64,000 nucleotides of DNA, taken from assembly GCA_963715745.1 (NCBI GenBank), contig OY970271.1, positions 3,658,001-3,722,000 on the forward strand, given 5' to 3'. Each line of letters opens with the position of its first letter. The stretch's first letter is position 1. Of the stretch, positions 40,801-52,100 are shown piece after piece. Below the pieces are notes generated by a model. It saw only the letters and a program-made list of their open reading frames with translations. It was not told where the DNA came from and searched no databases. The position numbers and the translations under genes were made by a program. The stretch comes from CAWGJF01 sp963715745 (GTDB lineage: Bacteria; Bacteroidota; Ignavibacteria; Ignavibacteriales; Ignavibacteriaceae).

Positions 40801-43275
40801 ACGGCGCTGGAAAAAGTGAGAAGCAGATCATTGGCTATGCATCATACTTCAGAATTACAGGAAGTGATCAATACGGTACATTATCAATTCAAGAGCCTTA
40901 ATATTGCCATTACAGGCGGGGCTTTTATTGCAATTAATGAAGAAAATAAAAATGAAATTACCTGCTGGGGTGCAGGTGGAACTGCTGATTACGTTGAACG
41001 TGTTCAAATTCCTTATTATGACCGGCCTATTTACACCACCTGGTTAAATAATATTAAAAAAGGTCCGGGATTTTATACCGAAGAATTTTCTTACGATGAG
41101 AAGATTGAGTTATTCAATCATCTATTTAAACATCCACCTTACACAGATGCACCTGCGGAGCGTAAAAAAGATGTATTATCAAGGCAAGGCGGTTATACAC
41201 GATCGTGTTTTGTTTCCAAATACACAAGCATTTTTATTATTAACCACCACGGGAGAATATTTTCTGAAGAAGAAAATAATATACTGAAACGCTTTGGAAC
41301 AGTTTTCGAACAGACGTATACTCGCTTTCTCGATCTGCAGAAAGCAGAAGCGCAGGCGAGAGAAGCCGAGATTCAGCTTGCTCTGGAAAGAGTTCGTGCA
41401 CGAACTATGGCCATGCACAAAAGCGATGAACTGGCTGAAACGGCAGCGATTCTCTTTCAGCAAATGACAGAACTTGGAGTTACGCCCGAAAGGCTGAATA
41501 TCTGCCTGATTAAAGAAGAAGATAACGTCCTTGAAGTTTGGGCTACGGATCAGCAAGGTATTAAGATCAGTCATCACTTTAATGCAAGTCTTGATGAACC
41601 GACTACAGGAAAACGGGTATATGATGCATGGAAAGAAAAAAAGAAGTCGATTGTCATTGACCTGAGCGGAAAGGAATTAAATGACTGGATCCGGTATGTG
41701 CGGGAAGTAATGGGTATGACTATTAAAGCTGAGTTAATAAGGGAACATCGAATACATAGTGTGGCTTTCTTCTCGCAAGGTATGATATTAACAACAACTC
41801 CTGGACCATTACCAAAAGAATCAATAAAATTACTGGAACGTTTTGCAGATGTATTCAATTTAACCTACACCCGCTTTCTCGATCTGCAAAAAGCCGAAGC
41901 ACAAGCCCGTGAAGCAATCAAGCAGGCTTCTCTGGATAGAGTGAGAGGTGAAATTGCCAGTATGAGGACTGCAGAAGATCTTAACAGAATAACCCCCCTT
42001 ATCTGGCGTGAACTAAAAACACTCGATGTTCCGTTTATAAGATGCGGCGTTTTTATTATTGATGAAGATAATGCGGTGGCACAAATTTATTTAACTACAC
42101 CGGAGGGAAAATCACTCGGCGTGCTCAATTTACCCTTCGATGCAAATGAACTTACAACTAACACTGTAAAATACTGGCGGAAGAAACAAGTTTACAAAGA
42201 ATTTTGGGATAAACAGGGCTTCATCAACTGGACAAAATCAATGATGGAACTTGGACAGGTTCGGAATGCGGAGACTTACCAGGGATCCTCAACCCCGCCG
42301 GAATCACTTTATCTTCACTTTATACCTTTCACACAGGGAATGCTTTACGTCGGTGATGTGAATCCGCTTACAGATGAAAAGCTTGAATTAGTAAAGACAT
42401 TAGCCGAAGCATTTTCAATTGCTTATGCTCGTTATGAAGACTTTAAAAATTTAGAAGAAGCAAAAAACAAAATTGAAACAACTTTGTCTGAATTGAAATC
42501 GGCACAGGCTCAATTAGTTCATTCTGAAAAGATGGCGTCTCTCGGCGAACTTACTGCGGGAATTGCACACGAAATAAAAAACCCGTTGAACTTTGTAAAC
42601 AATTTTTCCGAAATAAGCAGTGAGTTAATAGATGAGATAGAAGAAGAATTAGAGAAGAATGATAAAGAAGAAGTTTTAGAAATTCTTAAAGACTTAAAGC
42701 AAAATCTTGAAAAAATAAATCAGCATGGTAAAAGTGCAGATTCAATCGTAAAAGGAATGCTTCTTCATTCACGCGGAACTTCGGGGGAAAAGTCTTTAAC
42801 AGATATAAATGATCTACTGGATCAATATGTTAATCTTGCTTATCATGGAATGAGAGCACAGAATAAAGAATTCAATATAACAATAGAAAAAAATTATGAT
42901 GAAACTTTAGAAAAGATAAATGTAGTTCCGCAGGATATCAGTAGAGTATTTCTCAATATAATTAACAATGCCTGTTACGCTGCCAATGAAAAAAAGAAGA
43001 AGAGTGGAAATGATTTTTCTCCTATACTTAAGGTTTCAACAAAAAAACAAAATGGTAAAGTTGAAATAAGAATTGCTGACAACGGCAATGGAATTCCAAA
43101 AGATATTATCGATAAAATATACCAGCCGTTTTTTACAACAAAGCCAACTGGTGAAGGAACGGGATTGGGTTTATCACTCAGCTATGACATTGTTGTTAAG
43201 CAGCACGGCGGCCAATTGAAGGTCGAAACTACAGAAGGTGAAGGTACAGAGTTTATGCTAATTCTAAATATTTAA
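37900..43275 (+). CDS. Giant cytoplasmic histidine kinase with eight tandem sensor units
   Basis: A 1791-aa protein without signal peptide or membrane helix. Eight units of about 180-190 residues, probably GAF-like, are each preceded by a coiled-coil linker with the signature xSLERVRxxxMAMxKSEEL, at about residues 32, 214, 402, 584, 769, 966, 1159 and 1340. Units 1 and 3, and units 2 and 4, are close copies, so a two-unit block was duplicated. The kinase core (1540-1791) has the H box GIAHEIKNPLNF (His1557), the KQNLEKINQHGKSADSIVKG helix, N box NIINNACYAA, G boxes DNGNGIPKD and GTGLGLSLSYD. The signal is unknown. First gene of the sensory locus. Confidence 0.88.
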   Translation: MKKKTQQPKPEQKISELEKELVKKTRELEIEASLERVRTVAMSMNKSEDLLRICEVSFNEFQKLGFDHLRNAVIHIPNDDQNFYMDYDYSESLGSAIAKIDYGSHPIVDEILEKIRSSKDAFFEVLIGENQLKGWREFRKKSGQQEDPRLDDATALYYYLFSIGIGDIGISTFKPIDESQIKILKRFRNVFELAYRRFIDIQQAEAQAREAQIQLALERVRARTMAMQKSEELKEVIRVVYEQFVHLKINVDHAGFVVDYTPGGDWHFWIADEQDIPSKITHPYFDSVWASQFNEAKEKGADLFATNLNFEEKNKFYNELLSYVPGLPAASKDFYLSCPGLAGSTALFDNVSLYIENFSGTPYSDEDNKILMRFGKVFQQTYTRFLDLQKAELQAKEAQIEASLEKVRAVAMSMNKSEDLLSICEVSFKEFRKLGFYNIRNALIHIQYDEQKYFMDYDFSDLTGGAITKIEYGSHPIVEDYLQQIRTAKDAFYQGVIKECQLEEWKEFRRNSGQIDDPQLEKATALYYYFFSIGIGDIGISTLQPIDESQKNILKRFRNVFDLAYRRYSDIKQAEAQARESEIELALERVRARTMAMQKSEELREVIQLVYEQFGRLNIHIEHTGFILDYKSRDDLHIWLADKREMPSEITIPCFDSPPNNSIKEAKEKGQDFFSYLLTFEEKNKFYKELFKFIPGVPQESLEYYFNCPGLAGSGVLLENVGLYIENFSGNPYTDEENNTLMRFGKVFQQAYVRFLDLQKAEEQAREARIEASLEIVRSLALGMHKSEEVGKVTDRLFEELNKIILKIIGCTVVVIDENKDRWETWRARTKMAVKPLEVASYKRSVETMKKNIPGWFPEFYAGLGSKNSRLVKEMSGERRIQLLNSIAEQYGYSDKERARLLKITPEKFTAHFLFFKLGYLALITEEKLPEENLTVTRRFVEVFDFAYTRFLDIKRAEEQARESQIETALEKVRSRSLAMHHTSELQEVINTVHYQFKSLNIAITGGAFIAINEENKNEITCWGAGGTADYVERVQIPYYDRPIYTTWLNNIKKGPGFYTEEFSYDEKIELFNHLFKHPPYTDAPAERKKDVLSRQGGYTRSCFVSKYTSIFIINHHGRIFSEEENNILKRFGTVFEQTYTRFLDLQKAEAQAREAEIQLALERVRARTMAMHKSDELAETAAILFQQMTELGVTPERLNICLIKEEDNVLEVWATDQQGIKISHHFNASLDEPTTGKRVYDAWKEKKKSIVIDLSGKELNDWIRYVREVMGMTIKAELIREHRIHSVAFFSQGMILTTTPGPLPKESIKLLERFADVFNLTYTRFLDLQKAEAQAREAIKQASLDRVRGEIASMRTAEDLNRITPLIWRELKTLDVPFIRCGVFIIDEDNAVAQIYLTTPEGKSLGVLNLPFDANELTTNTVKYWRKKQVYKEFWDKQGFINWTKSMMELGQVRNAETYQGSSTPPESLYLHFIPFTQGMLYVGDVNPLTDEKLELVKTLAEAFSIAYARYEDFKNLEEAKNKIETTLSELKSAQAQLVHSEKMASLGELTAGIAHEIKNPLNFVNNFSEISSELIDEIEEELEKNDKEEVLEILKDLKQNLEKINQHGKSADSIVKGMLLHSRGTSGEKSLTDINDLLDQYVNLAYHGMRAQNKEFNITIEKNYDETLEKINVVPQDISRVFLNIINNACYAANEKKKKSGNDFSPILKVSTKKQNGKVEIRIADNGNGIPKDIIDKIYQPFFTTKPTGEGTGLGLSLSYDIVVKQHGGQLKVETTEGEGTEFMLILNI

Positions 43276-43303
43276 AAAATGAAACCGATAAGAGTGAAGA
43301 ACA

Positions 43304-45307
43304 ATGAGTAAGAATTTATTCCTCAATATAATGATAATGCTCTGTATTATATTTTCACTGGGTGTAACATCAATTGCTTATGCCCAGTCTTTACCTGACA
43401 GTTTGAAAATCCTGTACAAAGCAGCTAAGACAGATTCTGAAAAAGGAAAGTGTTTGAATATTTACATGAATGGTTTCAATGGTGATTCTTCAGCGTGGAA
43501 AAATGTTGTAGCCTTGATCGGCTATTTCAAAAAAAATAATGATCAGGTTGGAGAAGATTATGTTCAATTATTTACGACCTTTAACCTTACACAAACAGGT
43601 CAGTTTAATATTGCATTGAACCAATCACTTCAAATATTATCGAGGTTTGAAGAGAGGCACGATAATTACGGAATAATAAATGCATATCTGAGAATTGGTG
43701 ATGCCTTATATTTTTCCAGAGAATTTGAACAGTGCATTGTCTATTGTAAAAAGGCAATGCCCCTGGCACTGCTTTCTGGGGATAAAAAAATACTCTCTCA
43801 GATATATAATGATATTGGCTCTGCTTATAACGAGATGAATAAGCCTGATTCGGGTTTTATATATGCACAAAAGGCAGTTGACTCTGATTATGAGCGAAAC
43901 GATTTTTGGCGCCTTTCCATTTCAGTCAGCACATTAGGCGAAAGTTATATTGCCAAAAAAGAATATGATAAGGCAATCCCCTTAATTAAAAAATCTATCC
44001 GGATTGCAAAAACTATCGATAATTATCATACTCTTTCATGGGATCTTAATGACCTCGCACAAATTTTCCTGGAGACAAACCAACTGGACAGCGCAAGATA
44101 TTATGCACATATGGCAGTTGAATTATCAACTGATTATGGTTTTAAAGATCAGGTGTTAAGGGCTTATGAATATCTGTACAAGTCATACGAAATAACGGAT
44201 ACTAAAGACAGTGTATATAAATACTTCAGGCTTTCTATCGATACAAAAGATTCACTGTATACCACTCAAAAGGCAAAGGACATACAGACAATTAATTTTC
44301 GCGAACAAATTCGCCAGCAGGAAATTGAACAGGATAAAATACAATTACAAAACAAAATCAGAACTTATGGTTTGATTATAGGAATAGTTGTGCTTCTTCT
44401 AATTGCTTTTCTACTTTTTAGAAATAATCGTAACCGGAAGAAAGCAAACAAACTTTTGCAAAAACAAAAAGATGAAATTGAAGTACAGAAGAAAAATGTG
44501 GAAGAAACACTGACTGAACTCAAATCTACACAGGCACAACTTATCCATTCGGAAAAAATGGCTTCGCTTGGTGAACTTACCGCCGGCATTGCTCACGAAA
44601 TAAAAAACCCTCTGAATTTTATTAATAACTTTTCGGAAATAAGTAATGAGCTGCTGGATGAGTTAAAATCGGAATTTCAGAAAGATCATAAAGAAGAAGT
44701 TTTGTCTATCACAGAAGATTTAAAACAAAATCTTCAAAAAATAAATCAGCACGGCAAACGTGCCGATTCCATTGTAAAAGGAATGCTTCTTCATTCAAGG
44801 GGAACTACGGGAGAGAAAACTTTAACTGATATTAATGATCTTCTGGATCAGGATGTTAATCTTGCATATCACGGAATGAGAGCCACGAACACAGAGTTCA
44901 ACATTACGATAGAAAAAGATTACGATAAAACTTTAGAGAAAATAAATGTAGTTCCGCAGGATATCAGCAGAGTTTTCCTGAATATAATTAACAATGCCTG
45001 CTATGCGGCCTATGATAAAAAGAAGAAAAGTGGAAATGATTTTAATCCCGTACTCAAAGTCTCTACAAAAAATCTTGATGGAAAAGTTGAAATAAGAATT
45101 GGCGATAACGGTAATGGAATTCCTAAAGACATTTTAGATAAAATATTTCAGCCATTCTTCACAACGAAACCAACTGGTGAAGGAACTGGATTAGGTTTAT
45201 CTCTCAGTTATGATATTGTAACTAAACAGCACGGTGGAGAATTGAAAGTTGAGACGGAAGGTGGTGAAGGAACCGAAATGAGAATAATTCTAAGTCAAAC
45301 CAATTAA
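43304..45307 (+). CDS. TPR-containing sensor histidine kinase
   Basis: A 667-aa protein: signal peptide (to SIAYAQS, about residue 29), a periplasmic array of tetratricopeptide repeats (about 50-330), one membrane helix (354-372), a coiled coil, and a kinase core with His431 in GIAHEIKNPLNF, N box NIINNACYAA and G boxes DNGNGIPKD, PTGEGTGLGL. TPRs usually bind proteins or peptides, so it may sense through a partner. It starts 28 bases after the giant kinase gene. Confidence 0.92.
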   Translation: MSKNLFLNIMIMLCIIFSLGVTSIAYAQSLPDSLKILYKAAKTDSEKGKCLNIYMNGFNGDSSAWKNVVALIGYFKKNNDQVGEDYVQLFTTFNLTQTGQFNIALNQSLQILSRFEERHDNYGIINAYLRIGDALYFSREFEQCIVYCKKAMPLALLSGDKKILSQIYNDIGSAYNEMNKPDSGFIYAQKAVDSDYERNDFWRLSISVSTLGESYIAKKEYDKAIPLIKKSIRIAKTIDNYHTLSWDLNDLAQIFLETNQLDSARYYAHMAVELSTDYGFKDQVLRAYEYLYKSYEITDTKDSVYKYFRLSIDTKDSLYTTQKAKDIQTINFREQIRQQEIEQDKIQLQNKIRTYGLIIGIVVLLLIAFLLFRNNRNRKKANKLLQKQKDEIEVQKKNVEETLTELKSTQAQLIHSEKMASLGELTAGIAHEIKNPLNFINNFSEISNELLDELKSEFQKDHKEEVLSITEDLKQNLQKINQHGKRADSIVKGMLLHSRGTTGEKTLTDINDLLDQDVNLAYHGMRATNTEFNITIEKDYDKTLEKINVVPQDISRVFLNIINNACYAAYDKKKKSGNDFNPVLKVSTKNLDGKVEIRIGDNGNGIPKDILDKIFQPFFTTKPTGEGTGLGLSLSYDIVTKQHGGELKVETEGGEGTEMRIILSQTN

Positions 45308-45320
45308 TTGAACGAAGAAT

Positions 45321-48300
45321 ATGAAAAAATTTATTTTATTACTTCAAACTCTAGTATTATCTGTACTTATTTTTACGAATAATTTAGCACAGCAGCGATA
45401 CAAATCAGAAGCAAATGCCGATGTAATTACTTATACTGTAAAAGAAGGTTTGCCGGTAAGTAAAATTGCCAGTGTTTCCCAAACTGCCGACGGATATGTT
45501 TGGATATCAGGTTTAGAAGGAACGGTTCGGTTTAATGGTTATGAATTTCAGGAGCCTGGTAAAGAATATGGACTGCCGGATATGCAGTTTAACTATTATG
45601 ATTCGGTTTCAAATACGATGTATTTTGCCTCTCCCGATAAATTTATAATTCTTAAAGACAATAAATTTCAATTATTTACAAAAAAAGACGGTTACCAAAC
45701 TTCCGGTTTGCCGGGAAGAAACATTTCTTTTATTAAGAAAGACAGTAAAAACAGAATCTGGATTGGAACATCAACAATTTATATCGATGCCGATCATAAT
45801 GGTAGTTTAACAGTCTTTGAAAATGGAAAGTTTACTTTGCTGGACTCTGCAAAATTTCCACTTCATAATGCTACCGATATGTTTGAGACCCCTTATGGAG
45901 ATTTGATCTTTTTTTCTGATGGTAAAAATACAAATACAGATGATGAAGCTTACATTGCTCTTTATAAGGATGGTCAGTTTCAAAAAATCGATAAATCAAA
46001 AGGAGTAAATTTTTGCGGATCGGTATATCTTTACAATAAAGTTACTGCTGTTGCTGACGATAAGGGAAATACCTGGATACCGTTTATTGGCTCAGGAACC
46101 AATTCCAAATTAAACATCGGTACAACAGGAGTATTAATGTATGATGGAACAGATTTTCATTCATATCCGGGGCTCCAAAAATATCTTGTTGGAAATACCA
46201 GAGTAACATCTGTTCTATATCTTGAAAAAGATAAAAATATATACGCAACCATATCCGACCTTAATGGAGTTGTTTATTCAAAAGACTCTAACATTCTTTT
46301 CAAAATAGTAAATAATAGATGGGAAAAAGTTAATTTATATAAAGATATAGGAAATATTACTAATCTTACGACGAAAGAAAATATTTTCGATTTTAAATAT
46401 ACATTTGCAAAACTCATTTCCGGCAATAAAATATTTCCGGATTTACTTTCAATAGGTGTTCTCGAAGAAACCGCCATCGGTATATATAATGAACAATATT
46501 TTTACTTTGATAATGGATGGAAAAAGTATGATGGTTTTAAGGGTTTTCCAATTACTACAATTAAGGACGCAGCTTTTATTCAAAATCCGCTTGGGTTTAG
46601 TTTGTATTTCCCTAACAAATCTATTCTTCTGAATAAAAATGATGGAATAACCGATATTGAATGTTTATATCCTTTTATGTATTCGGATAAAAATGGTATT
46701 GTCTGGATTTATTATTCAAATGCAGATTTGCCCCCTGATATTACTATTGGTAACGCAGGAATTAATGTTTGGGACGGTAACAAACTGCACAAAGTTACGA
46801 CAAATGAAGGGTTAAGCAGCAACACAGTATATAATTTAATAGAAGACTCAAGAGGAAGAATATGGTTACCAACAGATAAAGGTTTGGATTTAGCAAGAGC
46901 AATCTCAACGAATAATGATCAATGGGTTATTAAGGTTGATCCTATCACAAGACGAGATAATAAAACTTATGATGTTAGCAACGTTCTGGAAACTAGATCC
47001 GGCGAAATATATACATGGCAAAATTATGTACGCCCGGAACAGAGAGACTTACCCAGGGCGGACTTTTTCCTGGGAAAGATTGTAGAAGATAATGTTGTGG
47101 AAATTTCAAACCCGCTGCCCGATAGTTTAAAAAGAATAAAATATCAATCACACCAATTATATGAATCACCGAATGGAAACCTATTATTGGCTAGTAGTTA
47201 TTCAGAATCAATTTCCAATTTGGAGGGAAGCAAAACAAACTTAATCATATTTAATTCGGGGAAATGGTCAGTTCCTCCTTCAAGCTGGAACGTACCTCAG
47301 AAAAGTTTAAAATATGTCGGAACACTTCATGACAAAATGTACTTTTTAAGTCCGGGACGTTTTTACAGCTTTGATGGTAATAAGTTTATTAATCTTTCCG
47401 ACAGCGTTAATGATCATGCTGATTTCAGGATTCTTAAAGAGGCAAGCTCAGCCGGAACTATTACGAATATTCAGGCAGGTGATTATCTATATATTAGGTT
47501 ACGTCTGAAAGGGCTTGCAATTTTTGACGGACAAAATCTGAATTTTTACACAACAAAAAATGGGCTTCCTACAGCAAACATTTGGGATCCTATTACTGAT
47601 CTAAAAGGTAATGCATATTTTTTACATAATTTAGGCGGACTTATTATAAATGGTGAACACTTTAATTCGTACTATATTGATAACACTGCTCTAACCGGAC
47701 AAACCGCAATGTCTCAAGATCGCAATGGGAATATTTTATTTTGGTACCCTCATCTGGGTTTATACATTGATAGAGAGAATTCGTTCAAAGGTAAAATTAG
47801 ATTATCTTATATAAAAGTTAATTCAAATCAATATTATTATGATATACCAGCATCATATTCATATTCGGAAAACTCGTTTGTATTTAATTACACAGTTTTA
47901 AATTTTAAAGATCCCAAATCCACAATCTACGAGCATAAATTAGAAGGTTATGATTTAGATTGGTCAAAAACCAGTAATCTGCAATTTTCAGAATATCAAA
48001 ACGTCCCTCCCGGTGATTATAAGTTTCAGGTTGTTGCAATAAGTAAGGACGGATCAAAGACTAATCAGGTTACTTATGCATTTTCAATTTCTCCGCCTTT
48101 CTGGAAAACCTGGTGGGCATATTCAATTTACATATTAATGTTTATCGGTTTTTTATATACTGTTAGAAAAATTGAATTAAAAAGGCAAAGTAAAAACGCC
48201 GAGATCAAAGAAAGTAAATTAAGAGCAGAAGCAGCGGAACTTCAAGCTAATGCTACTGAAGCCCAGGCAAAGATAATTCAAGCGGAAAATGATAGAAAAA

Positions 48301-49136
48301 CAAAGGAGATTGAACAGGCAAGAGAAATTGAGAAGGCATACGCCGAATTAAAAGCTACGCAGGCACAGCTTATTCATTCCGAAAAAATGGCATCGCTTGG
48401 TGAGTTAACCGCAGGCATTGCACACGAAATAAAAAATCCGTTAAACTTTATAAATAATTTCTCAGAGATAAGTAACGAGCTGCTGGATGAAATGCAAACT
48501 GAATTGAATAGCAATGGTAATAGAAATGAAGGTGTGAAGGAGATAGTTAGTAACTTAAAACAAAATCTTGAGAAAATTAACCAGCACGGTAAGCGTGCAG
48601 ATTCAATAGTAAAAGGAATGCTTCTTCATTCAAGAGGAACTTCAGGAGAGAAATCTTTAACGGATATAAATGATCTTCTTGAACAGGATGTTAATCTTGC
48701 CTACCACGGAATGAGAGCACATGACAAAGATTTCAACATTAAAATTGAAAAAGATTATGATGAAACTCTGGAAAAGATAAATGTTATTCCGCAGGATATC
48801 AGCAGGGTTTTCCTCAACATTATTAACAATGCCTGCTACGCAGCTTATGACAGGAAGAAGAAAGACGGAAATGATTTTTCTCCAACATTAAAAGTTTCAA
48901 CAAAGAACCTGAATGGTAAAATTGAGATAAGCATTAGTGATAACGGCAGCGGAATTCCAAAAGATATTTTAGATAAAATATTCCAACCATTCTTTACAAC
49001 AAAACCAACAAGTGAAGGAACGGGATTGGGATTATCACTTAGCTACGATATAGTTACGAAAGTTCACGGCGGTGAATTGAAAGTTGAAACGAAGGTAGAT
49101 GAGGGAACAGTGTTTATTGTAACTCTGCCCAAATAA
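45321..49136 (+). CDS. Periplasmic two-propeller sensor histidine kinase (Reg_prop/Y_Y_Y)
   Basis: A 1271-aa protein: signal peptide, periplasmic region (about 25-830) of Reg_prop-type blades (for example GLPVSKIASVSQTADGYVWIS, SRGRIWLPTDKGL), a Y_Y_Y domain (about 830-925) ending in PPFWKTWWAYSIY, one membrane helix (about 930-952), an Ala/Glu-rich coiled coil and a kinase core with His1035. The architecture is that of hybrid two-component sensors of Bacteroidota but without receiver and AraC parts. The G2 motif reads PTSEGTG where its four neighbours have PTGEGTG. It starts 13 bases after the TPR kinase. Confidence 0.92.
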   Translation: MKKFILLLQTLVLSVLIFTNNLAQQRYKSEANADVITYTVKEGLPVSKIASVSQTADGYVWISGLEGTVRFNGYEFQEPGKEYGLPDMQFNYYDSVSNTMYFASPDKFIILKDNKFQLFTKKDGYQTSGLPGRNISFIKKDSKNRIWIGTSTIYIDADHNGSLTVFENGKFTLLDSAKFPLHNATDMFETPYGDLIFFSDGKNTNTDDEAYIALYKDGQFQKIDKSKGVNFCGSVYLYNKVTAVADDKGNTWIPFIGSGTNSKLNIGTTGVLMYDGTDFHSYPGLQKYLVGNTRVTSVLYLEKDKNIYATISDLNGVVYSKDSNILFKIVNNRWEKVNLYKDIGNITNLTTKENIFDFKYTFAKLISGNKIFPDLLSIGVLEETAIGIYNEQYFYFDNGWKKYDGFKGFPITTIKDAAFIQNPLGFSLYFPNKSILLNKNDGITDIECLYPFMYSDKNGIVWIYYSNADLPPDITIGNAGINVWDGNKLHKVTTNEGLSSNTVYNLIEDSRGRIWLPTDKGLDLARAISTNNDQWVIKVDPITRRDNKTYDVSNVLETRSGEIYTWQNYVRPEQRDLPRADFFLGKIVEDNVVEISNPLPDSLKRIKYQSHQLYESPNGNLLLASSYSESISNLEGSKTNLIIFNSGKWSVPPSSWNVPQKSLKYVGTLHDKMYFLSPGRFYSFDGNKFINLSDSVNDHADFRILKEASSAGTITNIQAGDYLYIRLRLKGLAIFDGQNLNFYTTKNGLPTANIWDPITDLKGNAYFLHNLGGLIINGEHFNSYYIDNTALTGQTAMSQDRNGNILFWYPHLGLYIDRENSFKGKIRLSYIKVNSNQYYYDIPASYSYSENSFVFNYTVLNFKDPKSTIYEHKLEGYDLDWSKTSNLQFSEYQNVPPGDYKFQVVAISKDGSKTNQVTYAFSISPPFWKTWWAYSIYILMFIGFLYTVRKIELKRQSKNAEIKESKLRAEAAELQANATEAQAKIIQAENDRKTKEIEQAREIEKAYAELKATQAQLIHSEKMASLGELTAGIAHEIKNPLNFINNFSEISNELLDEMQTELNSNGNRNEGVKEIVSNLKQNLEKINQHGKRADSIVKGMLLHSRGTSGEKSLTDINDLLEQDVNLAYHGMRAHDKDFNIKIEKDYDETLEKINVIPQDISRVFLNIINNACYAAYDRKKKDGNDFSPTLKVSTKNLNGKIEISISDNGSGIPKDILDKIFQPFFTTKPTSEGTGLGLSLSYDIVTKVHGGELKVETKVDEGTVFIVTLPK
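48888..49021 (+). repeat. 134-bp near-identical segment in kinase cores, copy 1
   Basis: Differs from 52163-52296 at only two bases although the kinase genes diverge much more on either side. It covers the G1 box through the start of G2. Confidence 0.93.
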
Positions 49137-49180
49137 TTATTTTTACCATTTTTCTTCGGCACTTTAAATAAAGGAACTAA

Positions 49181-52100
49181 ATGTATAACATGCCTTGCAT
49201 AAAAAGCTTTAGCAAAGTTTTACTCTCCTCATTGCTTATTTCATTGACTGTTTATTGCCAGAGTAACTTAGAAAGCGGATCCAAGCCCACAATGAATTAT
49301 TGGGATTATAATGCCTACCCACAAAACTGGGCAATTACCCAGAATGAACAGGGGATAATGTATTTTGGAAATGGGATAGGACTTCTTGAGTTTGACGGCA
49401 ACACCTGGCGGCTTTACCAGGTTCCGAATAAAACAGCTATCCGTTCATTAGCCAATGGCGACGATGGGAAAATATATGCGGGGGCACAAAATGAACTTGG
49501 GTATTTTCTTCCTGATTCTCTAGGCAGGTTAACATTTCACTCACTCTTGAACTTTTTACCAAAAGATAAAAGAGATTTTACAGATGTGTGGAATACTTAT
49601 TTCATAAATGGCAATGTATATTTTGGAACTTTCAATTACATATTTATCTGGAACATTCAAAAAAGGGAATTTAATATAATTCCATCGGGGAATAAATTTC
49701 ATTTGATGTTTTATGTTAACGGAACAATCTATGAGCGGGAATGGGGTAAAGGGCTCGAGGTTTTGAAGGATGATTCATTAGCCCCTGTAATTGGAGGAGA
49801 AAAATTTGCAAATGAGAAGATATCTGTAATGCTTCCTTTTCCTGGTGAAAAAGGAACGATTTTAATTGGTACGCAAACAATGGGATTATTTAAATACGAT
49901 GGCCAAAAATTTATTCCATTTAAAACAGAAGCAGATAATTTCCTAAAAGGTAATTTAATATACAGGCCCGGCACAATTCTCTCCGACGGAAATATATTAT
50001 TGGGTACACAAAACGGAGGAGCAGTTATAATTGACACCAATGGGAAAGAGGTCCAAAAGTATGATAAGGAAAGTGGAATTCATAATAATCAGATTTATTA
50101 TACATTTCAGGACAGATCAGGTGCCATCTGGCTGGCAACCAACAATGGTATTTCAAGAATTGATTATGCCTCCCCGGTAAGTTTTTTCCAATCGAAGAAT
50201 AACTTATCAACAGTCGTTAATAAAATTATCCGGTATAAAGGAATTATTTATGCCGCAACACCAGGCGGTATTTATTCTCTTAACCCAAAAACTTCAATGT
50301 TTCATCTTTTAACAAATGGAAAAACTGAGGTGTGGCCTTTACTTGAATTCAAAGATGAACTTCTCGCGGGTACAAGCAATGGCTTGTTTAAAGTTGAAGA
50401 TGACAATTTAATGCCCATCAGAAAAACAACTGGAAATAGTTATATTGTTTACGCGCTAAAACAATCCGCATTGAACCCAAACAGAATTTTTGTAGGAACA
50501 CAAAGCGGCTTATGGTCTGTTTTAAAAAGCGGTAATAAATGGATCGATGAAGGCCAGCTTATGGATTATGGGGGTCAAAAATCCTCATTAGAAGAAGACA
50601 ATGAAAACAGGATTTGGATGTCAACCTGGTCCTCCGGCCTTTTCAGAATAACTTTTCAAAACGATGATAAAGGAGATGTCATATTAAAAAACCCGCAAAT
50701 TGAACATTTTGATAAAACAAATGGTTTGCAAGACGGATATCTTGAGATACAGAAAGTTAATGGGATTAACTATTTCGTCACCACCGACAGCATTTACAAA
50801 TTTGATGAAAGTAAAAAATTATTTTATACCGATAGCTCAGATCAGATTATGTCAGAAATTTATAAACTGGCACACAACATCCTTTGGATCGGATTTAATC
50901 AGGATGAATTAGGGCGAATTTGGATAGAAGTCAAAAACAAAATCGAAATGGGAACACTGCAGCCAAACGGTTCTTATAAATGGATATCCGCTCCATTCAA
51001 TAGTCTAGCAGATCAAGGAATATGGAGAGTTTATTCAGAAAAAAACGAAGTTACCTGGTTTGCCACAGGCTGGGGAATTATTAAATATGATTTTAGAAAG
51101 AAAAATTTAGGCAGTACCAATTACTCAGCGCTTGTGCGCAGCGTTAGGATCGGTGAAGATTCAACCATATTTTTTGGCGGGAATACAGATCATCTAATCG
51201 TACCGGAAATAGCCTTTAAATATAACGCTGTAAAATTCAGGTATTCTGCAACCAGCTACGAAAGAGAGAACACAAACAAATTCAAAACATTTTTAGATGG
51301 ATTTGACAAAGGCTGGTCTTCATGGTCAACAGAAACCAAAAAAGAATATACAAACCTCCCTCCAGGTAAATATACATTTAAAGTGGCTGCGTTAAACATT
51401 CTTGGCAATGAAAGCAGCACAGGAACCTATTCTTTTGAAATACTTCCGCCGTGGTACAGAACGTGGTGGGCTTACAGTATTTATGTTGTTTTTCTCGGGC
51501 TGATAGTATTAGCAGTTGATCGTATACAGCGTAAAAGATTACTTGCAAAAGAACGTGAGCGGACGGAAAACGAGAAGAAATTAAAAGAGCTTGAACATGC
51601 TAAAGAAATTGAAAAAGCATACACAGAACTCAAATCCACACAGGCTCAACTCATCCACGCAGAAAAAATGGCATCGCTAGGAGAGCTTACGGCTGGTATA
51701 GCTCACGAAATTAAAAATCCATTGAACTTCATTAATAATTTTTCTGAAGTAAGCAGAGAACTTCTCGATGAAATGAGGATTGAAATAAAGAATAATAACA
51801 TCGAAGAAGTGATTAATCTTGTAGAAAATTTAAAACAGAACCTTGATAAAATAAATCAACACGGTAAACGTGCTGACTCTATTGTAAAAGGAATGCTTCT
51901 TCATTCAAGAGGAACATCGGGAGAAAAGACATTAACAGATATAAACGACCTCTTAGATCAATATGTCAATCTTGCTTACCACGGGATGAGGGCTACAAAC
52001 AAGGAATTCAATATCACCATAAAAAAAGATTATGATGAAACACTTGAAAAGATAAATGTAGTCCCGCAGGATATCAGCAGGGTTTTTCTGAATCTTATAA

